In this document: one piece after another, positions 47,055-60,503 of the stretch
How positions within the stretch are numbered: the stretch's first letter is position 1
Layout of the letters: each line of letters opens with the position of its first letter
Origin: Steromphala cineraria
Lineage: Eukaryota > Mollusca > Gastropoda > Trochida > Trochidae
Direction of reading: 5' to 3'
DNA length: 64,000 nt
Assembly: GCA_916613615.1 (NCBI GenBank)
Contig: OU744728.1
Coordinates: 29,519,950 to 29,583,949 of the forward strand
The notes under the pieces: model-generated
The model's database searches: none
Seen by the model: the letters and a program-made list of their open reading frames with translations, nothing else
Told to the model about the DNA's origin: nothing
Made by a program: the position numbers and the translations under genes

Positions 47055-49900
47055 CTGTATGTATCCGGAGAGGAGCATGCAGTAATTCTTAGGAAAGAAC
47101 TGAAAGTTATATTTAGAGGCTTATAACATAATTCATATTTGTTTGTCATTGTGTTATCAATTAAAGTTACGGGTTTCTTTATTTAACTTATATGGAAATT
47201 AAAGTAAAAAATTAAAGTAAAGTTTCAGTGAAGTAAAAAATATGTTTTTTTTCAATCGAATAGATTTGATAACAATATTGAGGATATTATAAATATCAGT
47301 GTTAGTGCTGTTCAAATAGAAATCGGAAACAATGAGTCGTACGTAAAATGTATTTGAGGAAGGCATACGACGGTGCATTATGCGATGGAAACTCCGCCTG
47401 TTTTAAAAAAAAATCTATGTAAACATTTCTTGTGTCGATTTCAAATTATATAAAACAACCTTCCATAAGTTCTTCATATCCCTCGCTTTCGCTCGGGATA
47501 TACATACAGATACCGCCTCTAAGATAAGTACTATTTAATGAAAGAATAACTTGATGATGCGAGGAAAATAAGTCGAAATATTTCAGTCATTATTAACTTT
47601 ATTCAATGGTTTGAAGTATTTCACAAAACTAACATCCAATATTTCTGAAAGTTCGTAACAGAACATCAAACTCACAGATACGGCACAATACTGATACGTT
47701 GCACAGGCGAACAATATATAGTAGCTTGTAGTCAACATGAAAATCGTAATAGTCTAATTGTGAGATTGGTGTCAAATCTATATTGAAAGCATGTCTTTGG
47801 AAAATGGCATGTATTCGTGATTTTAAAGTCAAAATTTTGATAAACGGGAACATTAAATTCTTACTTTATATAAGACGATTGCGTTTTTTCTGCATATTCA
47901 TCAATTTTATGCAGAATTATAATTGCAGATATTGATCTAGTTCTCTTTGCCAATAAACTCAGCGGTTTCACAATGATCAAGTTTTTGTAATGCTCATCTA
48001 TCAATCAATCAAATTTAAGATGTCATTGTATGAGACAAATATGTCAATCAAACTGAGTCATGGCGCACGATTTGCACGTGCGGATCAATAGCTAAGCATA
48101 CATAGTTTATGTGAGATGTAGCAAAACATTCTACAACGCGTTTATACAGAAAAAACATAAGGGTAACTTTGAGACTTACGTCGATAACGATTATTCATGA
48201 AATCAGGTAAAACCGATTACATAAATTTAGATCTACAGTTCCTCATTAGGTGATATTTAAATTGAAGCTCTTAAAAAAAAATTCATTGAAGTCTTTGTTC
48301 GAATAAATTCTGCATAAAATTATCGGTTTTAAAATGTTTAAGACAACATATTTATTTCATACATAATATACAGATTTTCATTTTGTTATCATAAACATAT
48401 TTTTTTTCAAGACATACAAAGCAAAATTATTTTGAATATTCATGAAAGCAAGTTGAAATGTACAACTACGCACACGTTTTACAAGCTTTTTCTGTTTTCT
48501 TAATCATTTCCTCAGTGATTGGGAAATGCAGGGGCAATGGGCCATTTTGGACATTGGATATAAAAATGGCCCATTAAAATTTTGAAGTTTACTATTGAAT
48601 CAATGGGCAATGGCCCATTTGAAATTCAGAAAATTACCAAAAACCCTGAAAATGGCCCATTGTCAAGGTGTCTTTCCCAATCCCTGTTTCCTTGAACAGC
48701 AAAATACAAGTATATTATGTCTTACATACAAATTCAGAGGTTGTTCGTAAACTAAGCCAACATATATCTAAATAAAAAATAATAATGTCAAAGAAAATAA
48801 TGCCCAAAGAAAGAACATAAAACGAGACAACGATTACAACTGTGAATGGAAAAATCTACGGTTGAAAAAATTGTGCCTGTTCCATTTGAGATTGGGCTTG
48901 TTCGTCTGTACATCTGATAATAATCTCGTCTTCTTGTGCTACTGTTGTGATCAAACTGTTAAAGCTTTTTATCTCTGGCACATCTTTGGTACTCAGTATT
49001 AGTTAAATATTGGAAATCGTCCAATTTTCAATGTATACATTAAAGATTTAAATAGACAACATTATTTCATTCATTGTTGGCTACGGACGTTCCTCTGAGA
49101 ATCAGAATGGCATGTTAGCACAAAAAAATACGAATACATTTAACACGTCCTTCAAGAAACGAGCGATTCGTGTATGTATGAACCGATCGAAAACAAGTCT
49201 TATACATAATTGTTCTCTAGTTTGTAATTGTTTGGCATGATTTCGAGTTACTTTCTTGTTGTTGTTCATATTTCGCTCCGTTTGGATCACGTTTAAATGG
49301 TAAACAATTCACCATTTCTGTTTCTGACCATCCCTACTTTTTTATTTTGTTTCAAGGATATTTTATAGATATTTAAAAAAGCAGAAGTATCGATGTCTAG
49401 TTCTAGTTAATCACTATGACCCCAGTGTTTATAAGTATTAGTTTTTAATATATAATTGATAATATTAAAGTACCATAATCAGAATTTTAGTATTATAGTT
49501 AATTTTTTAAGTATTTTTTGAATATTCAGAAATCCATGAATACAACCAAACCTGAAATCAGATTATTATTCGTGAAATAAGAATTAAGAAATCGAAACGG
49601 CTTTCCCGAACCGGCAGGTTGCTATAAATAGAAAGGGGCGTATTTTTTGCAATGTCGCGCAAAGGTTTGTGGGAAGTGAACACGTGACGGAACTTTGCAG
49701 GCGATTTTACTTATCAATAAATTAAATACTTATAAATACATTGATATCATTTGCATGTTTCGTACACTTTGCAAGACGGGAACAAATTGAGTTCATATAT
49801 GCCTTACCAATTGTCAACACAAGAATCTTTCTAATTTGCATAAATAAGTTGTAAGGCATAATATGATAGTCAGAAGGACGCGAAATTTTTTTGTTCGCAG
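47055..49900. other. Spacer without recognised genes
   Basis: AT-rich. Contains a lone CCCTCGCTTTCGCTCGG motif near 47480, shared with the foldback element, and the hAT-like MITE at 48513-48686. No splice-supported coding sequence was seen. Confidence 0.5.
48513..48686. mobile_element. Short hAT-like MITE
   Basis: Ends CAGTGATTGGGAAA and TTTCCCAATCCCTG are inverted repeats, and TTTCCT flanks both sides (48507-48512 and 48687-48692). The interior repeats (A/C)AATGGCCCATT in both orientations. The CAGGG-type ends suggest hAT, although a 6-bp rather than 8-bp duplication is visible. Confidence 0.7.
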
Positions 49901-50904
49901 TTTTAGACTTCCTTATATGTAGGCAGGTTTATGGTTAAAAATATTCAGCCACTTGAACAGAATTTTTCTTTATTTTTATGAATTATACTCTCCTTATTTT
50001 GGTTAGTTCATAACCAAAACTATTTTCTAAGAAAATAATTGAAATAATAACGATCGGGTGTAATCTTTGTATTGGTCGCTTAGTCAAAATTACCGTTACA
50101 TGTTTTCTGTAAAATTGGTGATATGACAACAAGTAATTAAAATAATGCAGATGTTTGAAATGTGTACTTAAGAGTCTGCAGCCAGTCGGAGCGCAGCGTA
50201 ATACACTCAGGGAACCCGAATGGCCATGATTTCGATAAACAGGAAATGAGGTGAATTCTACGCATGAAACAGTGATGTCACTGATTGTGGGGTCGTTTAA
50301 GGCTACGGCAAGTTTTTGAGGGTGGTATACTTCAAAATTCAAGTTAGGTACTTTCCCGTTTATCAAACAATCTGATTTTGGTATCAAAAATTTCCTGAAA
50401 GATTTTTCTACCCGACTATGTGCTCCTGTGCCACAATTTTTCGGAAGGCTTAGCTGGATATGCAAGTCTGAACAAGGGACTTTAAGTGAGCGTATTTTTC
50501 CGGCATGCCGGTCACGTGACAGTCCACAAAAAGTGATATTGACTTGACCCCGAGTGATATTGACCTAGTTTTCGGTCAATATTATTTTCCTCGGGTCGAT
50601 AAAAACGGGTATTGACCCTAACACAAGTCTGTAATGGCATTGTTATACATGTTAATTGTATAGATTCAGTAAAATCACTTGCTTTCGTATTCACATGCCA
50701 TCCATTGACAAGTTTGACGACGAAATTCATTGGAACGGGGATATCATATATAACGTGCATGAAATCGAAAACCGTAAAATTTGAAAATAAGCATAACACA
50801 TTTGCAATAAGTAACCGTTATGTAGGCATCTACGTGTATCTCGTATGCGTATCGTTGTTGAACATATTTCATCACGTTCACAGTTTTATATATATATATA
50901 AAGG

Positions 50905-53900
50905 TTAATTGAACTGTGATCCTTCTTCCAAGAACACGAAGAATGCGTAAACCTTGCCCCCGCCCCACGCATAGATGGTTCCGTCCTTGTAGTTGTAGTC
51001 GAGCGTAGCTACGTCGACGTTAGGTTCGCCGAGTGCGGGGAAGAAGAGCGTGCCCTCCTGGAGCACCTTGTCCTTGCTTGTGTTTGTGTCGAAGATGTAC
51101 TTGACGTACGTCGGCGTCTTAGCGAAGGATTCGACTGCGTACACGACGCCGCAGATCATGAAGGTGTTGTGAGCCTCGTCGCTCGGGTAGCTTGTAAGCC
51201 AGGTGTTTTCGAACTCAAACGTAGCATCGCTGATCTTGCTCACCATGATCTTGCCGGCTGCGTCTGGGGTTGTGTAGATTGCCCATAGACCGTATTCATC
51301 AACTGCGAGGTTGATGTCGTTGTCATTGGTGAACTCGTTAGGGAAGGAATTGCTGATCCCGGTCTTAGCTATGTCCAGTTCGCCCATACGCTCCATACGA
51401 CTTAACTTGTATTTGATGATCTTGTTGGACGCCTCTTTCTGGCAGTAGAGACAGCCCCGGAAGACCACGTGACCCGTCCCCTTGCACCTGAAGGGGAGGT
51501 TGAAGGTGATGGACACATAGTTGTACTCCAGATCTATCTCGGATTCGAACTCCACCAGCCGGTCCGATGTGCCAGCCCCCTGCATGATGTAGATCGTACC
51601 GGTATCGTCGCTCACGTCCTTCATAAAGGTGCCGCGTTTGCCCTTCACGTTGATGACGTCACCGGATCCGATCGCAATTATCTGCTGGGGACATTTTCCT
51701 GTGGAACATAAAAGAGTTGAGTGTTACTTTAAGTGTATCTCTTGTATACGAAATTAACGTGACACAAGATTATAGTGCAAATGCTGCACAGCGTAATGTT
51801 GGCCATAAAACAGTTGGAGTTGCAGCTGTTGTGCAGTGTAATGGTGAAGAAAAGTGCCAGCTTGACAACCCTCATTCCCTCGCTTCTGATCAAAGGGGAG
51901 ATAATTCGGTAATGCTTAAAGTAATGACGAAAGTGTTGCAAAACCTTCGGATTTGAAAAATGGGTATTTCCCTCTCGACTTTTTATGTGTTCCGCTGAAC
52001 GCATTACACATTGTACTGTTCGACCGGTCATGAATCTTTTATTGAAACGAGGATAAAACACCTTACCAGCAGCCATCGCTTTCTTATTGAATGTCACATT
52101 TTTCTTCTTGCATTCTTTTGAATTATATTATTCATATTTTATTCATTGCTTCATTACAAACAATGTAGAGATTTTGTCTTTTGTATTATCTTAGATATGA
52201 ATCATTTACTCTTTTTGAGACTTGAGAACAGTTGCTGAAGTCAATCGTTTTGAATAAAAAATACATCTCGAAAGGCATATAATTAGAAACTTGAAGCAAA
52301 ATGATATTTGTAATGTCAATGGTTGACACACGAAATAATGAGCAGTGTTTAAAGGGGCAGTAGCACGTTTTTAGGGGGAATATAAGGTGAGGTCAGGAAA
52401 ATTAAACTAAATGGTTCCAATTGAAAGATAATGTATTTTAGCTAAATGAAGAAGTAATAGATCGAATATATAATGTAGAGTTCAGCCATACGATTCCATT
52501 TTCTTACAAAAATGAATTAAAGGTGATCACACAAAAATGGCCACCAACTTTATGTGAATCATTATGATTTGTTTCCTTAATTATGGATGATTTGTTTGTT
52601 TAATGGGATTTTTGAGACTATTAAATTATTACATTTAACATTAACATACAATTTTTATCAGTGAAAAATTGAAAACATAAATTTTCAAAAAACGTGCTAC
52701 TGCCCCTTTAAAACAGAAGGAAACTGAGGAGTTGTGGATATCATCACGTTGGACAATTCCAACAAAAACGGAAAAAACTCATCGCTAATATTTTCATATC
52801 GGTTTTCAAAGAAATGAATACGTATATAAATGTGTATCTATAAAAGTTTTTTCAAATTGAACAAGTGAAATACGCCTTTTAATGTTTTGAATACATCTCA
52901 TTGATTTGAAAATGAGGCCTAATATTTTGAAAGTGAAAAGAGCTCCGCCGTCGTTTTAACATAACTTGTAGTTTTTACATTCAACGAAATTAGGAAATTT
53001 TAAAATGTATCGTATAAGCATGAGGGTTAATTTACATATCTACAAAGTAACATTTAACAGCATTGATCTTGATGTAATGAAATTATCAGTTCAAAAAGCA
53101 TCGGGCATCGATTTGTTTGTGAAATCTATACTTATGTCTTAGACGTGCCAATTTCCAGATGATATATAGTTCCTTTTTTGACAAGTGTACAAGAACATTA
53201 GGGCCAAATCGATTCAAGCTCTATAAAACATCACGGACTCGCATAAGGGTGTTTGTTGTAATTCTCAAACGCAATGTGTTGTTTGGAAACTATTTCCCAG
53301 GGGCATTTAGGAATCGCTTCATCTTATTTCGTCTATCTTCTCCGAGAGGAATTTCGACCTGTTGTGTTTCAATGCTTCGTTTAGAACTAATTTGGAGATG
53401 CACGAAAATCGATGTCAAAAGCCAAAAGAAATTAGTCGATTAGAGGTTATTTCAAGGAGAAAACATTCCGCTTTATCGCCGTCAATACCGCCACACGTAA
53501 TCCAACCATTTCCCTTTAGAAGAACACGATTAAAAGTTGGAAAGTTTAAGTGACCAAGAGGTGAGCTATACAAATCAAAGAGATTTAAGTTATTTTCACA
53601 ATTGTTAATTGAAACTAAATATAATATTTCTTGAACTGATAATTTCCAATTATACACAGATTTGAATGTGGAAAAGTTTTGTCAAAGCCTTATTACCGCA
53701 ATCTCTAATATTCATATCCTATGATATTAGTAAAGATTTGAGAATTATTACCTTTGTGAAAATATTGGTTAGCCTGTGCACTGTACTACTTGTAAAGCGA
53801 CTATTGATAATACTGTATTATGGTAAGGCTGTTTCATTAAACATAGAAAACTTTCCAAAATTTATACATGTACTATTATAGTGTTTCTCTCATGTGATCA

Positions 53901-56900
53901 AGTCAAGGTTTCAGTTCGATACCTGTTAAGAACAGTGATTCTGTAGGCCTTCCGTAAATTAAAAGTGGATAGAAAACACGTATTTATGAATCCGATGATC
54001 AAACCGTGATAGCACTGGTACAGAGCTTTATTTTGTAAACGCATACCTAAATACATAATTTCTCTCGACTTTATTTTTTATCAACTCTCAGGGAAACCAC
54101 CATAACATTTATTTGAAAAAACAGTGATCATTTCCATCTTCCCAAGATGAGCCTTTTGGTGGTTATATTTTTAAATGAATACAATATCTAACTATTTACC
54201 ATTCTTCCTAACCATCCCTTTATATATAGATACACGTGTTTAATAACTGAAATATTGTTCAAAACACCAAATCACTTACTCACTCATCCCTTTGGATACT
54301 TTTTTTGGGGGCAAATTGACAGTCTAGATAAATTAATTTTTCTATAACTTACTAACCATGCCATAAGCAACCTCTTCGGCCAAACTGACAGTCACCCAAC
54401 TGAAAGCTTCCCAAGCCCGACCCAATCGATTATTATCATCAGCAATATTTCACTCTGACCATATATGAAGGAGGGTCACGTCAGAGCTTCCATGTAGGAT
54501 ATCATAAAACACATATCAAAGGTCTCGGAGTAACAGATGCCTGTCATGCCTTTTAAAAATTGTGGACTGACTTTTATGTCATAATGAACCCATGTTTCAT
54601 CATACAGACCATATTGTTGTAATGTAAGGATCAAGCTTACAGAACTTCCAGTGATGTCTCTAACAGCCTTAAAGATTGTGCTATAGATTAATTGCAATTA
54701 AATTATCTTTTGCACAATAATTTTACTTTCTAAATCCACTTTCTAATCTGCCCTCCCCTGCTATTCAGAACAGGTAACCATTCTTTACCTATTGAAACTG
54801 TCCCCTAGGAAGGCATTACCGTAAAACTATAAAGTACCGTCCTGTGACTCACCAACACTAATACCTAGTAATAACGTCACTCTGTTGTATTATCGAGGCT
54901 AATAAAATGTTTCAAGATTAACAATTCTAAAACCTATCAAATTTGAAAATAAACTTTTAGAATGACTTGAATCCAGTTGGAACATGCAACCCTCTGATTG
55001 TTTACATAGTGTTTTTATTTACTAGGCTATTTAACATACACATATAGAAAGTTTGTCAGTATGAAACCCGTATTGTTCATTTTACGGGTGAAGCGTAGAG
55101 TACACGTGGAAAACATGCCTTGTACGTGAAATGTACCACGTATGAGTTGTACTAGTATGATAGCACTAGTACAAGGCATTATGTTTCTTAACCTATACTT
55201 ATACATCATTCCTCTCGATAGTAGTATCAAGGCTCAGGGAAACTACCACACCGTTTATGTCGGGAAAGAATTGCAATACACGTGTTGGGATGAACCCATT
55301 TATAGCGTGACCTAAGGTTGCGACCAATATCCAGTGAACACCAATAATTGCATTGTTTTCCTAATAAATTGTGGGAAATATCTGTTAATTGTGAAAAACG
55401 ACAGTTTATAGTATCATGAAGTAAAACATGGAGTAAGATGGAGAAAGCATTTGATATCATGGATTCGTTAATATTTACGAATCCACTCCACATCACGTAT
55501 TCTCAATTACAATGCGGATGAATTTCCTTAGCCTATATCTCTTCCGATGTGTAGCTTTTGCCAATATGATAAATTTTATATACCGGAATATTTTTGCGCT
55601 TCCCTAACATTCATAACATGAAAATGTTGATGTGTTTTTAAAAGCTAATTATATAAATATAAACAAGATGTGTTTGTGAAACACGAATGCCCCCGGATGC
55701 ATCCTGCTCGCTGTGTCAAGGTCAAGGTCACAAGGTCAAATGTCATGGTGTCATCTGAAAGGTCTCATCACAAGGGATCCATATGTCAAGTATCAAAGAC
55801 CTAGCTCTGACCAATCAAAAGTTATGACCAAGGTTAACGTTTTTGTGGACAAACGGACAGACGGACGGACAGACGGACAGGTGAAAAACAATATACCCCC
55901 GGAATCTCCGATTCGGGGGCATATAAACATGTCAAAACTATTTCTGTGCACTGCATTGCTTGAAAAGCGAGTATTGATAATACTATATTATGGTGAGCCT
56001 GCTTCATTAAACATAACAGACACTGCTGTTAAATCAACCTTCACATTATATATATTAAATATGTCTGTATATATCTATATGTCCTTGTACCACGGTGATA
56101 AAGAAATACAGAGAATACCACAGAGATATTTGTTTACTTATTTGAATGGTGCAGGAACAAATGCACAAACTGTAATCTCAATGTGCACGCACGGTTCCTT
56201 CCCAGAGAAAAACTCGATTGGAATTACTTCCTCATCTTTCGACACAGAGTCTTGTCCCGTTATCAAGCACAGGAAACAACTGACAGGTGGGTTGTATATA
56301 TGGACGGTCCATACACTTGAAGCAAACCTTCCGACATTAAACCCAAAGGTTTGCTTCATATATAGACACCATATGGGCAGCTTCAATGGTGCATCAAATT
56401 ACCATATACATTTACTGTATCAAGAAAGGGTTATCTTCAGGGAGCGAGTGTTAGGGGTGCAGCGGTTCTTGAAGAGGGGGTTCGGAATCTCAAGACAAAA
56501 TGTACTAATTTTTCATCCTACAGATGCACGATGCTTCCAAAAAGAATCCTCATAGGTTTTGGAGTAAAGCAGTTCTTATGGAGATAGTGGAAATATGACA
56601 AACGATAGACACCAGCGAGCCATGCTATAAATCCTAGGGGCCGCAGAAACGGTTTTCAGAGTTGGAGAGGACTTGAAGGTAAATTTGAAAACTAGACAAA
56701 ACAAATCAGGTTCCTACATGTTGATTCAATAACTAATATTTTGACATTGATACACATAGTTAGATAGCCATAGTCAGTCTAAGTAAACCTAGCCTCAATA
56801 TTATCCGTTTCACTCAGTATAGAAGTGAAACGGATAATATTGAAGCTAGGTTTACTTAGAGGTTTCATATCCAATCTGCTTGTTTGGGTTTAGATCAAAG

Positions 56901-59413
56901 AATTATCACATCCGGAATAAAATTGTTTATGCAAAATATCTGACTTTTAAGAAATATTTGGAAGCAGAACCATACATATCAAAACGTAAACACCTATCGA
57001 TACTTTGGAGAAAAATGACTTCCTGCTAAGTATAGGAATCATGGTTGACATGCATTTCAAGTTTGGCGGAGCTAGGCATCCATAGCAATATGTATTCACC
57101 ATCAACATAGATTGAGATTCAACCAGCGATAGTTTAGCTGTTGTTACATTCATACTCCCTCTGATAGATGTTGATTGGCACAGCTTTCAAAGCTAAATGT
57201 AAATGAAATATATGCCATTTACATAGTGAACTTACTGAGAGTATTTTGTTATGAAATAGTGACTAAACCAAAGTTCCCCAAATGCGGAAGAAAGTCCAGT
57301 CTAAGAATGATGTGCGGCGTTTATGTGACAGTGACAAGAACGTTCTGTAATAACATAAAAAGATTCCTATAAAGTTTAAAGGGGCAGTAGCACATTTTGT
57401 ATAAATTTAATATTTCAATTTTTAGCTGATAATTGTTGAAGAAATAATTATAAAGATTCACATAAAGTCATTCATTTTATGTTATAAAAAGGAATCGCAT
57501 GTCTGAACTTTACATTGCATATTTGATTTATAACTGCTTCATTTAGTTTTAAAAATTTTTCTTTAAAATGGAATCATTTATTTTTGTGTCCTGACATCAC
57601 CTAATATACGCCATAATATCGTGCTCCTTTCCCTTTAATAATAATTATTTCCCTCAATATCGTTCTGTACCTTTGACAACAACATAATTTCGGTTTCTCG
57701 AATAAAATAGGTTTCAGTCTGAAAAATATTATAAAAACTCGGACCTTACATAATACTTGCGTTTGCTGACAGCTACACATACAGCATGCGTGCAGGGGTC
57801 ATCTCATACGGGTTTATGAATTAATCTATCGTACAAGTTATAGAACAAGTAAAGTAAGAAGTAGTCTGTTAAGATAAAGACCTTAAACTCAGCAAGTCTA
57901 TGACAAGAATTATGAGCTCTATTATGAGTGACTATGAAAATGAGAAAATCTCAGTCTACTTTTCATAATATTTATTCATGTTTTTCAAGTTTTAGTTTTA
58001 TTGAATAAATTTTCGTTTCAGATTCTGATAGATGGAAGTAAAATTTTGTTTACCATTTTCGGCAGTCATTTTAAAAGTAATATTTATTTACTTTATATAC
58101 AAAAAGAATCTGTGAACCTATTTGATTATATCTGTAGACTGTCTTAAAAATTAGTTTTTTTACTCTAATAATAGAGTAACCCTTTTCTCGCAGTTTTTCA
58201 TAATACAAAGGCCTCTCGGTAAGATCATATTGCTCTCAAAAACAAAGGTTTCAAGATAGCTTGCAATGTTTCAACAAAATCATCAAAATGATTCGATTTG
58301 CATGCAACTTGAAATGTGTCATTCTGCTTATCTTCTGACCATAGATTTTATATTTTCATATGAGATATATATTTATTTATTTACTAAAACATGTAAGTGG
58401 AGATGACTAAAACAAGCTAAAAAAGCAGTAAATAAGCATTTTGACTAAATAAGTGATGCTTCTACCCACGATTGAACCCACTAAGCTAAGTATTTCTTTC
58501 TACCAGTGTTATGCAAGGCGCATAGAAGCATCTGACCATGACGATACCAGGGTAGTAGTTCTATGGACTCAAAGACGTTTATGTACAATGACGATATGCA
58601 GTGGAATTACAATTTACATTCATAACAATTTACGAAAATACATTAAGGTTACGAACCATGATGCATGTGGGGTTTGTTACCTTTTTCGTTGGTGTCCAAA
58701 TGGGGACGACGTCTACGCTTCTTCAGTTCCCTAGATAACATCCGTCGCATCGTAAGCATCGTCTGATTTACGACTGCGATCTGCGAGTAGAGCTCCACTT
58801 CCGATCTAGCTGCGCTCTGCAGGCTGCGCGCTGTCACGTCTACCATGATCTGTAGGGAATCCATCATCTTGGACAGTTCGAAGTTTTGAGTCAAGATGGC
58901 GGTCCTCATGAAGTTGTACTGGTTTTGAATCGCAGCCAACATGGCGTCTTTGAGTGTAACTGAATTATACTGCATTCTCCGCATGTGCTCAATGTCAAAT
59001 CTCAAGTTCTCGTCGCTTTTTGCGAGCAATTGCGAGATGTTTGACAGCGAGCCGGAGTGACGAGACAGTTTACGTTTGAGTCTCTCCATTTTCTTCGTAG
59101 CGTTCCAGATATACTCTGACATCGGAGTCGCGTGCCGGAAGTCCATACCATGCGCCCTGGGACGCGCAGAATCTCTCTGAGGTTTCTGGTCCCCGTGTGA
59201 AGGGAGCAACCCCGACTGTTGCATCTCTGCATTGGAGGCGTAGATATTCACCTGCGCGTTCTTGCCTTGACACACCACACGAATGTTATTGTCAACAAGG
59301 TCTAAGTCGTACTCACATTTTCCATTCTTCACCGGCTTTCCCAACATATATTCCGGACAAAAGTATATAACGACCACAGATAAACACAAACAAACTTTCA
59401 CAATGAGCTCCAT
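50905..59413 (-). CDS. Secreted olfactomedin-domain protein with N-terminal helical region, two exons
   Basis: Exon 1 is 59413-58681 and exon 2 is 51698-50905; donor GTAACA and acceptor TTCCACAG join in phase 1, giving 508 aa. Residues 1-25 (MELIVKVCLCLSVVVIYF...) look like a signal peptide. Residues about 105-235 are helical and probably coiled coil, with NAT, NIS and NQT glycosylation sites, and end in a basic KKRRRRP stretch. The olfactomedin domain fills 246-508: KCPQ at its start, KIIKYKL, NLAVDEYGLWAIYTTP, NTFMICGVVYAVES, LDYNYKDGTIYAWGGGKVY. The Asp, Asn and Asp that bind calcium in myocilin-type propellers are present, as are the two cysteines of the usual disulfide (C247 and the Cys of MICG). 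Family: noelin/myocilin/gliomedin-like extracellular proteins that oligomerise through the coil. The exact ortholog is not assignable. The 7-kb intron carries several mobile elements. Confidence 0.93.
52349..52711 (-). mobile_element. MITE, TTAAAGGGGCAGTAGCACG family, inverted copy
   Basis: Best-preserved ends of the family: TTAAAGGGGCAGTAGCACGT and ACGTGCTACTGCCCCTTTAA. The TAGGGGGAATATAAGGTGA side is at the left here, so it is reversed relative to the copies at 22345 and 60504. Located in the olfactomedin gene's intron. Confidence 0.88.
55661..55924 (+). mobile_element. Pearl/HINE-like element, single core unit
   Basis: Hairpin GTGTTTGTGAAACAC, ATGCCCCCGGATGC, a core with CAAGGTCACAAGGTCAAATG, a microsatellite of GGACAGACGGAC type at about 55854-55880, then ATACCCCCGGAATCTCCGAT and TCGGGGGCAT, which mirrors the left ATGCCCCCGG. 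It closely resembles 8511-8742. Confidence 0.75.
55925..56555 (+). other. Long open frame of unknown meaning
   Basis: A frame stays open from 55713, inside the mobile element, to 56555 (280 codons), which is unusual for this AT-rich DNA. There is no recognisable domain, no ATG near a good context at its beginning, and it lies opposite the olfactomedin intron. A 25-codon part (LIILYYG) recurs in the same frame at 53770-53845, but most differences between the two change the amino acid, so selection for protein is not evident. Probably repeat-derived. Confidence 0.25.
56775..56860. mobile_element. Short palindromic relative of the 35741 MITE
   Basis: CAGTCTAAGTAAACCTAGCC and TCAATATTATCCGTTTCACT are mirrored by the right half ending GCTAGGTTTACTTAGA. 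Only the two ends of the family, fused, remain. Confidence 0.75.
57376..57638 (+). mobile_element. MITE, TTAAAGGGGCAGTAGCACG family, internally deleted
   Basis: Starts TTAAAGGGGCAGTAGCACA and ends TCGTGCTCCTTTCCCTTTAA. The interior matches the copies at 60504 and 22345 but lacks about 90 bp around the GACAGTGTCAAAAATC segment. Confidence 0.8.
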
Positions 59414-59455
59414 CACGACAAGCCGATGCTCAACACTTCTCCGGACGATCTGCAC

Positions 59456-60503
59456 AGCTGCGAAATCTGAAAGTACAGGTTCGGTCCAAGTTCACGTCCG
59501 TCCCATTGGATCCTTCCAGAAAGTAACGATCGCCTCACCAGCGTTCTCGGCGTCTGAGGAGGGGCATTAGGGGGATCACCTTGCTCATTTACTTTAATTA
59601 CTTGAAGAAATGAAGCTGAAATGTTTTTCTCGCCAAGGCACACAAACCGTCACCTCTATTGTGTAAGAGCTATCAAAAAAGAAAGCTACGATCTCCAGAT
59701 GAAGAATTTGTCCCAGTGGACCCGCTCTTATCGTCTAGCTTGTCTGGCAGTGTGGAGTCAAGTAGGTGGAGGAAACACCAGGCGACATTCACCATACACA
59801 TATCCTGTCCTGGGCCGCTCTGTGTACTTGTAACGGGACCTAGAGCCGTGTTTATCAAGCCTTAACCCTTTCTAGTGTAATTTCAAATATGCCATCGATC
59901 TGCCAAAATATGTCAGATCTTTGCAAAGAGCAACAACAAAAACTGCAACAAAGTGACATTTTAATTGTAATGATTATATCTCAGTTTGATTATGATATGA
60001 GATGATAGTTTGCGTCTTGCAAACATATTGACAAAGGGTTAAACTTAAAAAGTAAATGCGTTCTTTCTTCAGGGAGGCCTCACATGCAATAACAACATTG
60101 CCGACAGTTCTAAGCCATCTATTATTCATGTAATTGGTCTATGTGTTAACAGGGACCCGTCTATACGCCGCGCGCTGACTGACAGCCCCAAAAGCTTTCT
60201 GTTAATTAATTTTATCCACATGACAGAGAATGTTCATTATCCCATATTGATTCGGTATCTCCTGTTTAGTTCATCAACCCAGCGAGACGGGTGCAGATGA
60301 AGTGACATTATGAGCTTAAACAATGCCATTACAATGAGTGACAGTCTGAACCAGCATAGTCCTTTGGTAACAGGATGACTTAATTGTTTGATCTTTTTGT
60401 AATTTTCTTTTGAAATTTGGTTCAAATCTCCTGGGAATTGGTGCAAGTTTCGACAAATATCAGCTGGTATAGTAGTCATTAGTTAATGCTTTCTATGCAG
60501 AGC
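59456..60503. other. Upstream flank of the olfactomedin gene
   Basis: Should hold its promoter and 5'UTR (the minus strand upstream of ATG 59413). The part up to about 59850 is GC-richer. Overlapping short open frames on both strands have no splice or domain support, and no TATA box was recognised. Confidence 0.45.

Noticed and set aside
58453..59865. Plus-strand and alternative-frame open frames over the olfactomedin exon 1 region
   Set aside because: They are shadows of the minus-strand coding exon and its 5' flank.
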